A stretch of 64,000 bases of DNA, taken from Theristus sp. LFF4_11. Its lineage: Eukaryota > Nematoda > Chromadorea > Monhysterida > Xyalidae. Below the pieces are notes generated by a model. That model saw nothing but the letters and a program-made list of their open reading frames with translations. It did no database searches and was not told the origin of the DNA. Every line of letters starts with the position of its first letter. The first letter of the stretch is position 1. The stretch covers positions 36,672 through 100,671 of the forward strand of contig JASANC010000145.1 of the NCBI GenBank assembly GCA_030248135.1, read 5' to 3'. Made by a program: the position numbers and the translations under genes. This document shows positions 24,629 to 36,225 of the stretch, piece after piece.

Positions 24629-25500
24629 TATCGAACATTGATGATCTCAGCAAAAGTTGCCACTTTGTTGCATTGTCAACTGTTTTCACTTCTTCTGACT
24701 GTTCATAAACCATCTTCCACACGGCCAACAGTTTGTCGACGCCATTATTCAGGCAAAAAGGACTAGTTTGGGTACGCTGTTCCTAGAGCTAGTCACAGTG
24801 TAAGGCTATTTCCGGGCTATTTCAAGGCTAAGCTTTTTTCTCTACTTTGTATTGCACAAAGTAAATGCTGTGCCGATCTTACCGAAATTTGTTTGCTTCT
24901 TTATTTGCACTGCCAGGCAAAATCCAAAAAACTTGATGGAAATATAGCCAAGCCATGAGTAGCTTGAAAATAGCTTTAGCCTGGGAAGAACCTAGGAATA
25001 GCGTAGCTTTAACCTTATATTTTTGCTTGTAACACCGAAAAGATCATTGAATTGCGCAGCATTGTGGGCTGTATGTTTAAATGAATTGCAAACGCGCACA
25101 ATATCTCTTCATCAATAAAGACGTTATTTTTCTTTTCAAACGCGCCGCATATTGGTGGGCTTTCTGCATTTATAAACGTGTGATGTATGTGTGTGCGTGT
25201 TTTATTTATTTTTGAAAAACGTCTTCACCAAAAAGGAAAATCACATAGGTACAAATGTACATGTACGTGTAGATGGATGTGTATTCAGCCTGTTAGTTAT
25301 GTATTCGAAAACAAAAAAAGTTAAAGACGACACACGGAAGAAACAACAAAACACATGCGCTGAAACCAGTCTATCTGGCCACAAAAAAACATGCAGGCTT
25401 CGAACTAAGTGCATTAAAAACTTGTAATTTTCAATTTCATTAAAACATATACCGGTGTTGCCAGTTTTTCCGCGAACCACACACATCGCTCATTTGGTAA
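24629..25500. other. Intergenic, upstream of mannosidase
   Basis: Presumed promoter region of the alpha-mannosidase gene. AT-rich, no gene seen. No motif recognised that would define the promoter. Confidence 0.5.
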
Positions 25501-25509
25501 GGCTTTCTT

Positions 25510-26712
25510 TGATTCGCGGACCTTTCCCGCAGGTGGACCTTTCTCGCGCGGACTTTTCCCGCGCGGACCTTTTCCGCAGCGGACCTTTCGCGCGCTCTTT
25601 TTCCACGCGGACCTTTCCCGCGGCGGACCTTTCCCGCGCGGACCTTTCCCGCGCGGACCTTTCCCGCGGCGGACCTTTCCCGCAGCGGACCTTTCCCGCA
25701 GTCCCGCGCCGTGTTTCTGTTAGCGTTTTATAGTTCGTTTGTTGAATCGTTCGTTTGTAGCATTAAAGCATGCAGGGCTCCACAACGAGCATAGCAAGCA
25801 GGCTACAAGATAACACGGAACCAACGGATTGCCGTTGATTTGCAGTTTGTCGTGGTCAATGGCTAATGTGCCAAATCATTTATCAGCATTACAAATACAA
25901 TTTGTTTCTTTCTGCTGAGACACCTGGAGGCAGCATATCTGCTTATTTATGAGGCAGCAGGCGCAAGGCAAAAAGCAAGAAAAATTTTGTCGCTGGAATT
26001 TTTTCAAAATATTTTTAAATTTGAAATTTTTTAAATGACTGAGTTACATTTTTTTAGATTTTCGAAACAATTTTTGCTCAAGTTTTATTACTTTTGGATT
26101 TTCAAAAATAAAATAAAAACGCTGGAAAACGAACGATTTAACAAACGAACCATAAAAAGACAACAGAAACACGACGCGGGAAAAAGGTCCGCCGCGGGAA
26201 AGGTCCGCCTGCGGGAAAGGTCCGCTGCGGGAAAGGTCCGCCTGCGGGAAAGGTCCGCGCGGGAAAGGTCCGCGCTGGAAAGGTCCGCGCGGTAAAGGTC
26301 CGCCTGCGGGAAAGGTCGGCTGCGGGAAAGGTCCGCGCGGGAAAGGTCCGCCTGCGGGAAAAGTCCGCTGCGGGAAAGGTCCGCGCGGGAAAGGTCCGCC
26401 TGCGGGAAAGGTCCGCGCGGGAAAGGTCCGCCTGCGGAAAGGTCCGCGCGGAAAATGTCCGCTGCGGGAAAGGTCTGCGCGGGAAAGGTCCGCTGCAAGA
26501 AAGGTCCGCGCGGGAAAGGTCCGCCGCGGGAAAAATTCGCCGCGGGAAAGGTCCGCGCGGGAAATGTCCGCCGCAGCAAAGGTCCGCGCGGGAAAGGTCC
26601 GCTGCAAGAAAGGTCCCCGCGGGAAAAGTCCGCCGCAAGAAAGGCCCGCGCGGGAAAGGTCCGACGTGGGAAAAGTCTGAACGGGAAATGTCCGCGCGGG
26701 AAAGGTTCGGAT
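25510..26712. repeat. GC-rich short-period repeat arranged as a large fold-back
   Basis: Left block (about 25515-25705) is built from GGACCTTTCCCGCGC-type units of 12-20 bp. Right block (about 26183-26712) is built from the reverse complement, GCGCGGGAAAGGTCC. The flanks of the two blocks are also inverted copies (GTGTTTCTGTTAGCGTTTTA near 25712 versus its complement near 26150, and GTTCGTTTGTTGAATCGTTC versus its complement near 26130). So the two arrays form arms of one inverted repeat around a roughly 360-bp AT-rich spacer (about 25765-26125). It encodes nothing; long open frames across it are a by-product of the repeat. Confidence 0.75.
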
Positions 26713-27331
26713 ACGCTTTCTTTTCAGTCAGTAAAGTAGAGGCACACTAGCTTGAACTTGGTCACGGGTGTTTAGTTTAAGCATGCTAAAGTCAAACAAT
26801 CAGCTTATGTATGCATGTTAAGGATACCTCTGACAACAATGAAAAAACGTAGGACGTTTTGCTGGAAGTTTTTCAGACTCTGAAGTCATAAACTGGAATT
26901 CACCTGTGTTTCCCTCCAAAAATTCCTGTTATCGTGTCTCGTTGTGTTCGTCTAGCCTTAAAACGTTTCAGAATGTAAATGCACATGCTTGGTATGTGAG
27001 GTTTTCTGGTACATACAGTATAACGAACAATACCAGGAACAAAAGAACCCGTTTTCTAGCTGGTGGTTTTGTTCCGTAATATTTGTAAGATTAGTGTAAT
27101 TCTCGTCTTCAAAACCTATTTTGCAATTCACAAAAAAGAAAAAGAAAAATGCACTTTTAACGTGCTTGTGCATGTGCCTGTTTTCACGTTATATTTCAAT
27201 GATCGTTTAACGAAGCAATAAACTAAACTTTGTGATTCATTTTTTAAAGAACAACATTTCTAAAAAATTTGAGATTTGATGGAAAATGTAATGAAAATGC
27301 AAGAACTGTGACAATGTGAGAGACTCTCATT
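26713..27331. other. Intergenic
   Basis: No gene recognised; AT-rich DNA between the fold-back repeat and the 3' end of the next minus-strand gene. Confidence 0.5.
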
Positions 27332-28217
27332 TTATTTTTTCTTTCCATCGACAAAAATCACTTTTATCTTGGATCCTGATGCCGAAGAGTCTCCACCTTG
27401 AGTTGGCTCCGGAACAACTGAAAACACAATGATAGAAAACCTTAGTTTATGCTGTTTTGTAAAAATCTTAGTTTAAATAAAAAATTTTTATGGATGAAAT
27501 GGAAAAAAATTGTTAAAAAAATTTAAAGTTTTAAGTTTTTTTGTGAAAAAAAATTGACACTAGGCAAACAAATCGTAAGTGTGCACCGAAAAATTACAAA
27601 CCCCATGATAATTGACGCATTTCTCAGGTATGTACGTTTTTCCTGATCCACCATTGCCTCCATCGCCTCCGTCACCGTCACCTCCATTACCATTACCATT
27701 ACCATTTGGTACGCAGGTGTCCAGTACTAAGAACAAAACTCATGTAACTGCCATGATTTTCGGCAATAATGCCATGACCGATACTGTTTTACTGCACACA
27801 GACGAAACATATACCTCCGAAACATTCCATCTCTTTCGTGTCGCTTGTTTGAACGCAGAGTTCAGTTTCAGCGTCGCAGTCCATGCTGCCGCACGACGTC
27901 GGCTGAGGAACCAGCAGTCTGTGATTTGTGGTGTCGATGCCTGGGTGAGAAAAGCATCAAGTACAGCGGCACAGAAAATATTTGTGATTCTCAGAGAAAC
28001 AAGCGCTGTGTGTAGCGTGCTCAGTCACAAAATGTCGTTCTCTCGAGGAAAAACTAAACAAACTTCAAATATTGAAGATTTGAAAGTCACAAAATTTTTC
28101 CAGTCAACGACAAACGCGGTTACATTTCTCTGGATTGAGTTTGGCGATCTCGAAATGTTCGTTGTCGTGACAGCGTGCAGCTCCAATAACAACAGTTAGC
28201 AGCAGAAGCAATTTCAT
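27332..28217 (-). CDS. Secreted Cys-module protein with Gly/Asn linker (ShKT-family relative)
   Basis: Four exons with phase-1 introns throughout: 28217-28124, 27940-27815, 27726-27598 and 27417-27332, giving 144 residues. Signal peptide MKLLLLLTVVIGAARC. The second exon encodes a module also found in the ShKT genes at 30284-33432, 38348-39388 and 59968-61948: a Cys made by the splice junction, then LLVPQP, then C-x4-C-x6-C-x9-C spacing (SCGSMDC, ELC, ECFG). Exon 3 has a low-complexity NGNGNGNGGDGDGGDGGNGG linker followed by YIPEKCVNYHG, and the tail is basic (FVDGKKK). It lacks a recognisable ShKT domain, so it is either a shortened member or another product of the same founder gene. The Cys spacing is reminiscent of follistatin or EB-type modules, but no family is certain. 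Confidence 0.7.
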
Positions 28218-28876
28218 TGTGATGTGATGAAAAAACTGTTGAACTATTCGACTGAAATGGTTTGAACTTGAAATGATCGGATTTGAATTGATCGGAGATG
28301 AAATTCTGATTCTGATGAATGCGCAGTAAAAGTTGTGTGACTCAATGTAGTTTGTGTCCGGAAAATTTCATCACATATTTCAAAAACTTCCAGAAGTCGA
28401 TTAGAAACAGCAAATCATTTGCTGGCCGCTGTTTTTACATTTTTTACATAATTTTGGAAAACGTGTTGTTTCTGTTGTTGCGGTAAGTTTATAAATGGAG
28501 TGAATTGACGATTCGATTGAACGGAAATTGCACGCCGCACGGTGTGTCTAACAGATTGTAATTAGTCTGACGTTGCATATGCTGAAACCAGTCTCGATTG
28601 GTTTCCATGCTTACGGTTATGCTTCTTCTACTTGACATCGTTTCATGTGGCAATGTAACGGCACAGGTGGTGTGCGTTGAATGTAAAATTGCTACACATT
28701 TAACGTTCCACATCAGTGATCCTGCAGTAGTTGATGTAATGTTCTTAACACTATCAAAAGCTGATGTTTTTCATGATCATTAAAATGTATTCAATTTGCT
28801 TGAAAAACCACACTGTGCTACAAAAATATTTGTGCTTTCCAAGTTTCCAAGCAATGTTGACTTCGAATTTTTGGAT

Positions 28877-29676
28877 GCTACAGTCTAGCTGGCTAATACA
28901 TATATGCAACTCGCTGATTGGTCGGCTCCTCACGCTCCGCACCCTTCTTTCTTCCTGGGAACGGGACTCAGTAAAAATCAAGTTTTTTATTGTTCAGCTG
29001 TTTGTTTTTATCATGTTTTTCATGGAGAAAATTCTAAATCGAAAACTACCAAGCTCAAACGTTTGCATTGGTAAATTGTTTTTGAAAACTGAAGTTTTTT
29101 TGGTTGATTCACGGCGACGACGTCGTCAATGTTTTTTGCTTTCAAACATAAAAAGAGCGTGCCGCTGGCTGCTGCTGCGTGTTCGAAACAAATTTAAAAC
29201 AAACAAACAAAATAGCAAAACTTGTTTCCAACGATTTCGACGGTTTTGATCCTGCTTTTAAAAATTGATTCATTGGCTGCGCCGGTTCATTCATTGTTGT
29301 TCAAAGATTGTTCACATTGTCAATAAATACTGTCATCTGCTACGTTCTTCTGCTTTGAGCACACACCAGCGGCTAGCGGCGGCACGCTCTTTTCATACCA
29401 AAAGGCAAAAACTAAAATTAAAAACCATAGACGACGTCGTCGCCGTCAATCAACCAAAAAAGACTTTTTTTAACATTGTGACCAATCCAAATTTTTGGAA
29501 TTTGGTAGTTTTTGATTCAGATATTTTTTTTGGCGTGAAAAAAAATAAAAACAAACCACTGAACAATAGAAAAACATGATTTTTCTGAATCCCATTCCCA
29601 GGAAGAAACAACGGTGCAGAGCGTGAGGACCCGACCAATCAGCGAGTTGCATATATTAGCCAGATAGACTGTAGTG
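28877..29676. mobile_element. 800-bp fold-back element
   Basis: The outer ends are inverted copies (left CTACAGTCTAGCTGGCTAAT, right ATTAGCCAGATAGACTGTAG). Pairing continues through the CAACTCGCTGATTGGTCGG box, an AAAACTACCAA box, GACGACGTCGTC, and GAGCGTGCCGCTGGC versus its complement near 29370. Arms are about 300-380 bp with numerous mismatches; the loop is about 29200-29350. No coding capacity. The CGCTGATTGGTCGG box is reminiscent of element X, and the two families may be related. Confidence 0.7.
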
Positions 29677-30283
29677 CTACATGTGCCTTAGAACCGTGGA
29701 GTGAATACATTGTTTATTGAGATGTCCACATGTGTAGTTTTGATCTGCCCGCAAAAAAATTGCACATCAAGATGCACACGTTCGTGTACTTATTGATGCA
29801 CATTCATTTCAATTTACAGAAGCAAATAACGTTATGCGGTGAGCGGCAACTTTCTATTTATTATATTTTGATCAAATAAATGTTTAATTATCAGATAACA
29901 TAACTTTAGTGCATGTGCATTTTTTCAATCAGTCCATTGTTGTTGACTTGATTATTTTTATAAGCTCCAACTTTTGTCATTCGAAATAGCTTAAAAACTA
30001 ACAAACTGCTCAATCGTGTTTGAAGCCGCATCATTATTAAATCAAAACAGCATCAATTTCAAAATCAACAAACTATGATCTTTTATTGGACCAGCAAATA
30101 AATGCATTTGTAGAATCAATACCTAAAAGTGAATGTTCCATTAAACTGATCGGAGTTCACAAAAAAAGTTAGTTTTAGACAAAAAATGTGTGTGAACAGC
30201 ACGCACTGATGTAAAACAATTAAAAATGAATTCAGCTACAGTATTCTATCATTCTTTTAACCGAAGAGTTTTTTAAGGTTCGT
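29677..30283. other. Intergenic
   Basis: AT-rich; no gene or repeat recognised. Confidence 0.5.
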
Positions 30284-33200
30284 TTACCATCGAAACGGGG
30301 CATCAGGCTTACTACAAATCTGACATGATTTCCGGCAATTTGTGTGCATGTAATTTGGATTTCTTGAGCATTCACCGATGGACGCCCAGAAAGCACAGGT
30401 GTGGTCTGCATCGATACATCCGCCGTGGTGCACTGAATGAAAATAAAGCAACATATAATCAGTTAGGTACTGTAACTACAATACAACTACAGAACAATAC
30501 AAGATCAGGTACAAATAGGAAACTAAATGTATGTTCACATGATACTACTCCTGCGACCGTTTGGTGCAGCATGCGGCCCACGCCGAAATTCATGCCCATG
30601 CTTCAGAAAATGTCAAAACCAATTCCAAAATTCATCCCATGCGTTGGCATGATAATTTTGGCATGGATTAAATTTTGGAATATAGATTTGACATTTTTGG
30701 GGGTGTGCGGTGCAGACTGCGGCGAACCTGCGCAGAACGTGGGCATCGCATTTCACGATGCGCTTGAAAACGCGAAATCGTGAAACACCGCGGAAACGGA
30801 CGCCGATCGTTTGGTCGCATTACCTGGTGGTCGATGGGTAACATCGAACTGATGACGTGTGGTGTGGTGTGCAGTTGTTGGGTGTATCCGAGGCGGTGTG
30901 TGGTGTGCTTGTGCCCGCTGATGACCCTGACGAGCAACTTGGTGACCGCTGGCTGGCTTGTGTGGCCCCGTGGGTAGAACGAAGTCGATGTCAGCGATTG
31001 TCGCACCGCACGAGTTGCACGACCGCTGACAGTTCGGTTTCATCCAGAACGGATTCCGGTCGCACTCACCGGCGTCAGCCCACCCTTTGCAGCTTGCGTG
31101 CGTGTCAGTGCACTCCTGCAAGGTGTAGTTTCGTTTGAACAAAATAGAACGTTGGGTGTGGTATTTCCTTCAAGTCCAAACTTACGCCATGTGATGGTTG
31201 TTGATGGCGGTTGCTGAGAAGACCAGCGGTGTGATCAGTTTTACGAACTGGCATATCATCTGGAACGGTCTCGTGCGTGATCGGCACGTGATGTGCTCGC
31301 GGTGCATGATGAGTTGTGATGGGCACAGGGTGTGTAGATGGTGCAGGATGAGTCGGTGGTACTTGATGTGTTTGTGGTGCTTGATGTGTTCTTGGTACTT
31401 GATGTGTTTGTGGTACTTGATGTGTTTTTGGTACTTGATGTGTTTGTGGTACTTGATGTGTTTGTGGTACTTGATGTGTTTGTGGCACTTGATGTGTTTG
31501 TGGTACTTGATGTGTTTGTGGTGCTTGATGTGTTTGTGGCACTTGATGTGTTTGTGGTACTTGATGTGTTTGTGGTACTTGATGTGTTTGTGGTACTGGA
31601 TGAGTTGGTAATGGTACGTGATGAGTTGATGGTACTTGGTGACTTGTTCGTGGTGCAGGATTCACAGAAGGCAACGGAATGTCCTTGATTGTTTTGCCGC
31701 ACCAATTGCACGACTGCTGGCAATTGGGTTTCATCCAGTACGGATTCGCTTCACACTCACCGTTTGCGGCCCAACCTGCGCAACTGCTATGCGAGTCCGT
31801 GCAACCCTGTGGATGCATTAAACTGCAATTAACCTTGACCAGTGCTTTTCTTCACTGAAAAGTTATTTTTTTTGCATTTGAAACCAACATGTGGCAACTG
31901 TGGTTCATGTGGCCTGCCAGTGTCGATGCCGCACTTGCCGCAGGCCTTTCCGCAGTGCTCGTGCATATAACCAGGATTTGTTGAGCATTCACCTAGGCTT
32001 GCCCAAAAGCCGCACAAATCATTCGTATTTTCGCATCCGCCATGCGATGTCGATGGCTGAGTGTGATTCTATAATGTTTGTGAAAATATCAGTTAAAATA
32101 CGTATGTTTACAAAATTTATAAAATGTTTTGACCAACTGTAAAAAATGAAACAAGTTGAAGTTACAAGAGAAGCAGGCAACTCCGGTTTGTGGTGTTTAA
32201 CAGGCGCATGTGGCAGTGGCATGAATGGTACGTGCGGTGGCGGCACGACCAATGGAACATGGGGCCCTGGTATGACGTGCGGAATGATCGGGTGCGGTGA
32301 ACAGCCGTTATTTTCGGTGTTCACTTTGCACGTCTCAGCCACATCAACTAAAAACAAAGATATTATGTGCACCTTCATGCAGTATTTACATAGTGACGCG
32401 CACTGTAGCTATTGTAGCTATGTGTCACTAAATACTGCTTCGTGAATGCCCCTTAAAACTGTGCTTTGTCTATGTCTTACTTGTGCAACCACAGGTGCCG
32501 CAAGCGTTCTGACACATTGTTCGCATGTAGACCGGATTTGTATTGCATTCGCCCGTGCTTGACCAAAAGCAGCAGAACTGTTGGTAACTTTGTGATTGTT
32601 ATCAAAATTTTGATTGTTATTTCTTCGTTTATTCAAATGTGTGATGAATGCAAATGAATAAATAGACACTGGCATTCTTGAAGCTGTATCTAGTGACACG
32701 TAGCTGTAGCTACGCGGTCAAAATACTGCTTCATGAATGCCCCTTGGAACTGCGCCATGAATGTCGCTTAAAATGCAAATTGTGTTACCGGGTGTTCATC
32801 AAAACAATTTGTGTGGTGCAGCGGCTTCGGATGAACGGGAGCTGCTGCCGTGTGGTGCGCAGGAGGGACAAAATGGCTTTGTGGTGTTTCTGTGGTGGTC
32901 TGTTGTGGGATTACATGTGTTGCAACCGTGGCCGTGGCTGAGCGCGGTGCGCATTCGCTGCGTACTGAAGTGTACAAAGGAACTTATGTGCACAGTAACT
33001 TGTTAAACATGGCAACCAACAGGCAGACATGTCAACAGCAATTTAAAACTTGGAAACTTGGAAACCATTGACACCACCTTTGATGCATTCAAGCATGAGC
33101 GTGTCCTTCATCTGTAGGCACAAGTGATCCTGTGCACACGTGATCCCATCGCACAACTCTGGCTGTGGAACCAGCAGCATGTGATGCCTTGTGTCGATAC

Positions 33201-33432
33201 CTGAAAACAAATTTTGAACGTGTTGCTTTGTATAACTAGTTTTGAAAACTTGCACGAACCAGTCCAAGAGAACAAAAATTTTGAAAGTTTAAAAAGTATC
33301 AGATTGTCATTTTTTCACTGTGTATAGTGGCTTACATTCATCTGGATTTAATCTGGCATGTTCATGAATCTCATGCTGCGTCAAGCCCGTTGTTACAGAT
33401 AACGCGGCAGATATTATCAGGAGCTGTTGCAT
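30284..33432 (-). CDS. Secreted protein with five ShKT domains
   Basis: About nine exons; those fixed by phase are 33432-33336, 33200-33078, 32964-32789, 32577-32481, 32347-32166, about 32068-31915, about 31827-31193, 31115-30824 and 30432-30284. Signal peptide MQQLLIISAALSVTTG, then the shared Cys module (LLVPQPELC, C-x4-C, ECIKG), a Thr/Pro/His linker, and five ShKT domains. Their cores are [70 protein letters not shown] and CAFWASIGECSRNPNYM. The first ShKT is split by an intron after its opening Cys-x-Asp part. A His/Pro/Thr hexapeptide array lies between domains 3 and 4. The junction between the exons near 31915 and 31827 is not certain. ShKT domains occur in nematode secreted proteins, metalloproteases and potassium-channel-blocking peptides; no enzyme domain is present here. 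Confidence 0.8.
31355..31605 (-). repeat. 18-bp coding minisatellite (VPQTHQ array)
   Basis: About 14 tandem 18-bp units read on the minus strand as VPQTHQ with rare variants (APQTHQ, VPKTHQ, VPRTHQ). Open on both strands because the unit is a multiple of three without stops. Lies inside the linker exon of the five-ShKT gene. Confidence 0.85.
32374..32452. mobile_element. Short palindromic element W, copy 1
   Basis: About 80 bp, ends TTCATGCAGTATTTA and TAAATACTGCTTCGTGAATG, centre around TAGCTA. Located in an intron of the five-ShKT gene. Related copies at 32670-32752 and 50317-50407. Confidence 0.6.
32670..32752. mobile_element. Short palindromic element W, copy 2
   Basis: About 83 bp, GGCATTCTTGAAGCTGTATC to AATACTGCTTCATGAATGCC, in the next upstream intron of the same gene, same overall orientation. 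Confidence 0.6.
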
Positions 33433-34403
33433 GATGTTGTTGCTGATTGGCCACTAGCTGGAATTACCTGAAGTACGCAACATTATTGAAGGTTTTAAAA
33501 AATTCATACATGCGGTTTGTTGAAGTTTCAGGGCTGCAAGCTTTGGACACCAGTTGTGTGCCGCTGGTGCGTCATACTGACTTTATTTTACTCGGTAATT
33601 TGCATGCATGCTCAAATTTTCTGCTTCTGCACCTACATTTGTACGCTGTAAGTCCAAACTGCCCTGCACTGTGGGTGCCTTGTCGTAACAGAAAAACATT
33701 TAAGAACTGGTTTCATGAACGGTGGAGTCTTAATTAGAGAAGCGAACAACCGGTTTGTTTGGCCTTGGTCTTTCGTTCGTGATCGTCATGAGTTTTACCA
33801 AAAGTGCCGACGTGCACGTTATGATGTTCGCTATTGAAGGTTTGCGTCACAGATGTTTACAATGACCTGCCATCATGTGTTGACGGAAATGCGTGAAAAC
33901 AAAACAAGTCTGATAATCTTTCGACATTATGATACTGTTAGCATCTGATTCGGGTAGCAATTATGTAATTTTACTACCCAGGTGTGTAGCATTTGAACAT
34001 CGACAGATCAGCAATTGATGTTAATGCATGTAAGTGTAAGTTGCGCTGGTCCGGTTTGTTTCCCTCCGTCTAGTTTTTGTTGGTTATTTGCAACAGCATT
34101 TGCATTAACCTACATGTGCATGTTAAAATTTCTGCTGATTTGTAGCATTCTGAAACTGTCAGTTCTTGTTTTTTCTCTCGTAAATGTCAGGATGAAAACT
34201 TCAAAATTGTTTTCAAATTATTTCTTCATGTTGTTGACAAGCGAATATCGCGCGCGTTGTTAGTGAATCCAAGCTGTTCATATTCTTATTATTCCATTGA
34301 GTTTATTGGATGCTAGAAAAGGCTAACAAAACTAAACACTCAATGACAAAGCTCAGTATCAATAAAGCATTTCGACCAGTTCACTTTGTGGGAGTCGTTT
34401 GCC
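33433..34403. other. Intergenic
   Basis: Presumed promoter of the five-ShKT gene and spacer to the next gene; no gene seen. Confidence 0.5.
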
Positions 34404-35003
34404 TCAACAGTGCGCACAACTCAGTTTGCAGTTTACGAGCATGTACATTGGATTAGCGTTGCATTCGCCTTCTTCTTTCCAAAACTGGCACAGTTCGTGG
34501 TTGTTGTGGCAGTCTGAGACAGTAATGCAAAGGTGGTTGCGATGATTGAAGAACATTATGAAAAACTAATTTCTTAGACACGTAAAAAAACAAATACAAA
34601 CGTGGGGGTGCATTTTGCGGCACGTTAATCTGGTCCACACGCACACCGCAGGAGTTGCAAGATTTCTGGCAGTTTGGTTTCATCCAGAATGGGTTCTTGT
34701 CACATTCGCCGCGACTGGCCCAACCGGGACACTGGAACGGATCAACGTCCGCACAGGCCGTCGGATTCGCCGGCAAGGAACCATATGGAACTGCTGGTTG
34801 TCCCATTGGTGAAAGTGGTGGCTGAATTGTTGCAGTGTTTCGGGTTTTTACGGCTTTATCAGCAACTTATGGATATAAGAAACAAGGTTTTGACATTTAC
34901 TTGCGGTAGTTGCCAATTTTGGTGCTGCTTCGGTGTCGCGATGCCACAACCGCTGACTGACAGATCCGTGACACATTCATGGGCGTTACTAACTGAATGT
35001 ATA
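34404..35003 (-). CDS. Secreted-type protein with two ShKT domains, 5' end not found
   Basis: Three exons are clear: about 35003-34901, 34821-34602 and 34513-34404. The first encodes a Cys pair (ECVTDLSVSGCG) and enters in phase 1, so at least one upstream exon, expected to hold the signal peptide, is missing. The second encodes a Pro-rich lead and a ShKT domain ([20 protein letters not shown]). The third encodes a terminal ShKT (CQFWKEEGECNANPMYM ... CAHC) ending at TGA. The intron between the two ShKT exons sits after a Pro-Pro in phase 1 and begins GTTTGT, exactly as in the gene at 59968-61948, so the two genes share this exon pair. Upstream, 35.4-37.5 kb is occupied by tandem arrays, so the first exons may be further away, rearranged or lost. 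Confidence 0.6.
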
Positions 35004-35424
35004 ATGTCATTGATTCATACATGTAGCATACGTGTAGCATGATAACTTTTTGGCATGATTTAGCATGAAGCTAATTTGAGTACTATTAAACACTTTGGTG
35101 TGTGTTTTTTAAATAATCCTATTTATTCTTTTGAGCGAAATCATGCGGATGCGCGAGCGAGCGCCAGCGAGCGGATAGCGCATCACGCATAATATGAGCC
35201 GTTTTCCCCTCGCGCGCGTTTTTCAAATTTGCTCGCTTCCTCCAGCGAGCATAGTATAAGCCACAAACTTGGTTCTGTGCACACGAAACGAACACCCAAA
35301 GTTGTGCTTGGAGCCGCGAAAAAAATTTTATCGGACAACTTTTCATACGCTGTAGACACGAAAAACCTATTCTGAAAACAGTGTTACTTATTTCTCTTTG
35401 TATTTTTTTTTCAGTAGTGTAATC

Positions 35425-36225
35425 ATATGTGTTCGCCCTTTCAATTTTTACCTGCGACACTTTCACAGTTGCACAAAAATGGTTCCTGGGGTAATTTCAT
35501 CCGGAGATTTTGAAAATTGGGTTAATTTTTTGCCCCGACCCTTATTTGGGGCAAAATTTGGGCATTTTTTTAAATTTTGAAGGATTTTACGGTGTTACAA
35601 GTGTTCGCCCTTTCAATTTTTGTCTGAAGTTGTTCCATGACCGAACAAAAAAATTTCCTGGGGTAATTCCATCCGGAGATTTTGAAAATTGAGTTAATTT
35701 TTGCCTCCGACCCTTATTTGGGGCAAAATTTGGGCATTTTTAAGTTTTGAAGGATTTTACGCCGTTACAAGTGTTCGCCCTGTCAATTTTTGTCTGAAGT
35801 TGTTCCATAACCTAACAAAAAATTTTCCTAAGGTAATTCCATCCGAAGATTTTAGAAATTGGGTTAATTTTTTGCCCCGACCTTGTTTTTGAGTAAAAAT
35901 TGGGCATTTTTTAAAACTCGCACGGTTTTCACCGGGTTTTAAGTGTTCGCCCTTTCAATTTTTGTCTGAAGTTGTTCCATAACCGAACAAAAACGTTTCC
36001 TGGGGTAATTTCATGTGTAGATTTTGAAAATTTGGTTATTTTTTTTGCTCCAACCTTTATTTGGGTAAAAAATTGGGCATTTTTAAAGGTTCGTAGGTTT
36101 TGACCTGGTTACATGTGTTCGCGCTTTCAATTTTTACCTGCGGCATTTTCACAGTCGAACAAAAATGTTTCCTGGGGTAATTCCATCCGGAGAATTTGGA
36201 AATTAATTTAATTTTTTGCCCCGTG
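35425..36225. repeat. 172-bp tandem array
   Basis: About five units of about 172 bp, each with GTGTTCGCCCTTTCAATTTT, GTTCCAT, TTTCCTGGGGTAATTCCATC, GGAGATTTTGAAAATTGGGT and TTTGGGGCAAAATTTGGGCA. Units start near 35429, 35601, 35772, 35945 and 36117. Outer units are the most divergent. Confidence 0.8.

Noticed and set aside
26044..26638. Three overlapping minus-strand open frames of 163-187 codons rich in FPARTFPAADLSR-type repeats
   Set aside because: They arise because the GC-rich repeat unit lacks stop codons in several frames; no start, splice or domain evidence, and the sequence is an inverted repeat of the array at 25515-25705.
31198..31688. Plus-strand frames such as LDVFVVLDVF
   Set aside because: Antisense shadow of the VPQTHQ coding minisatellite.
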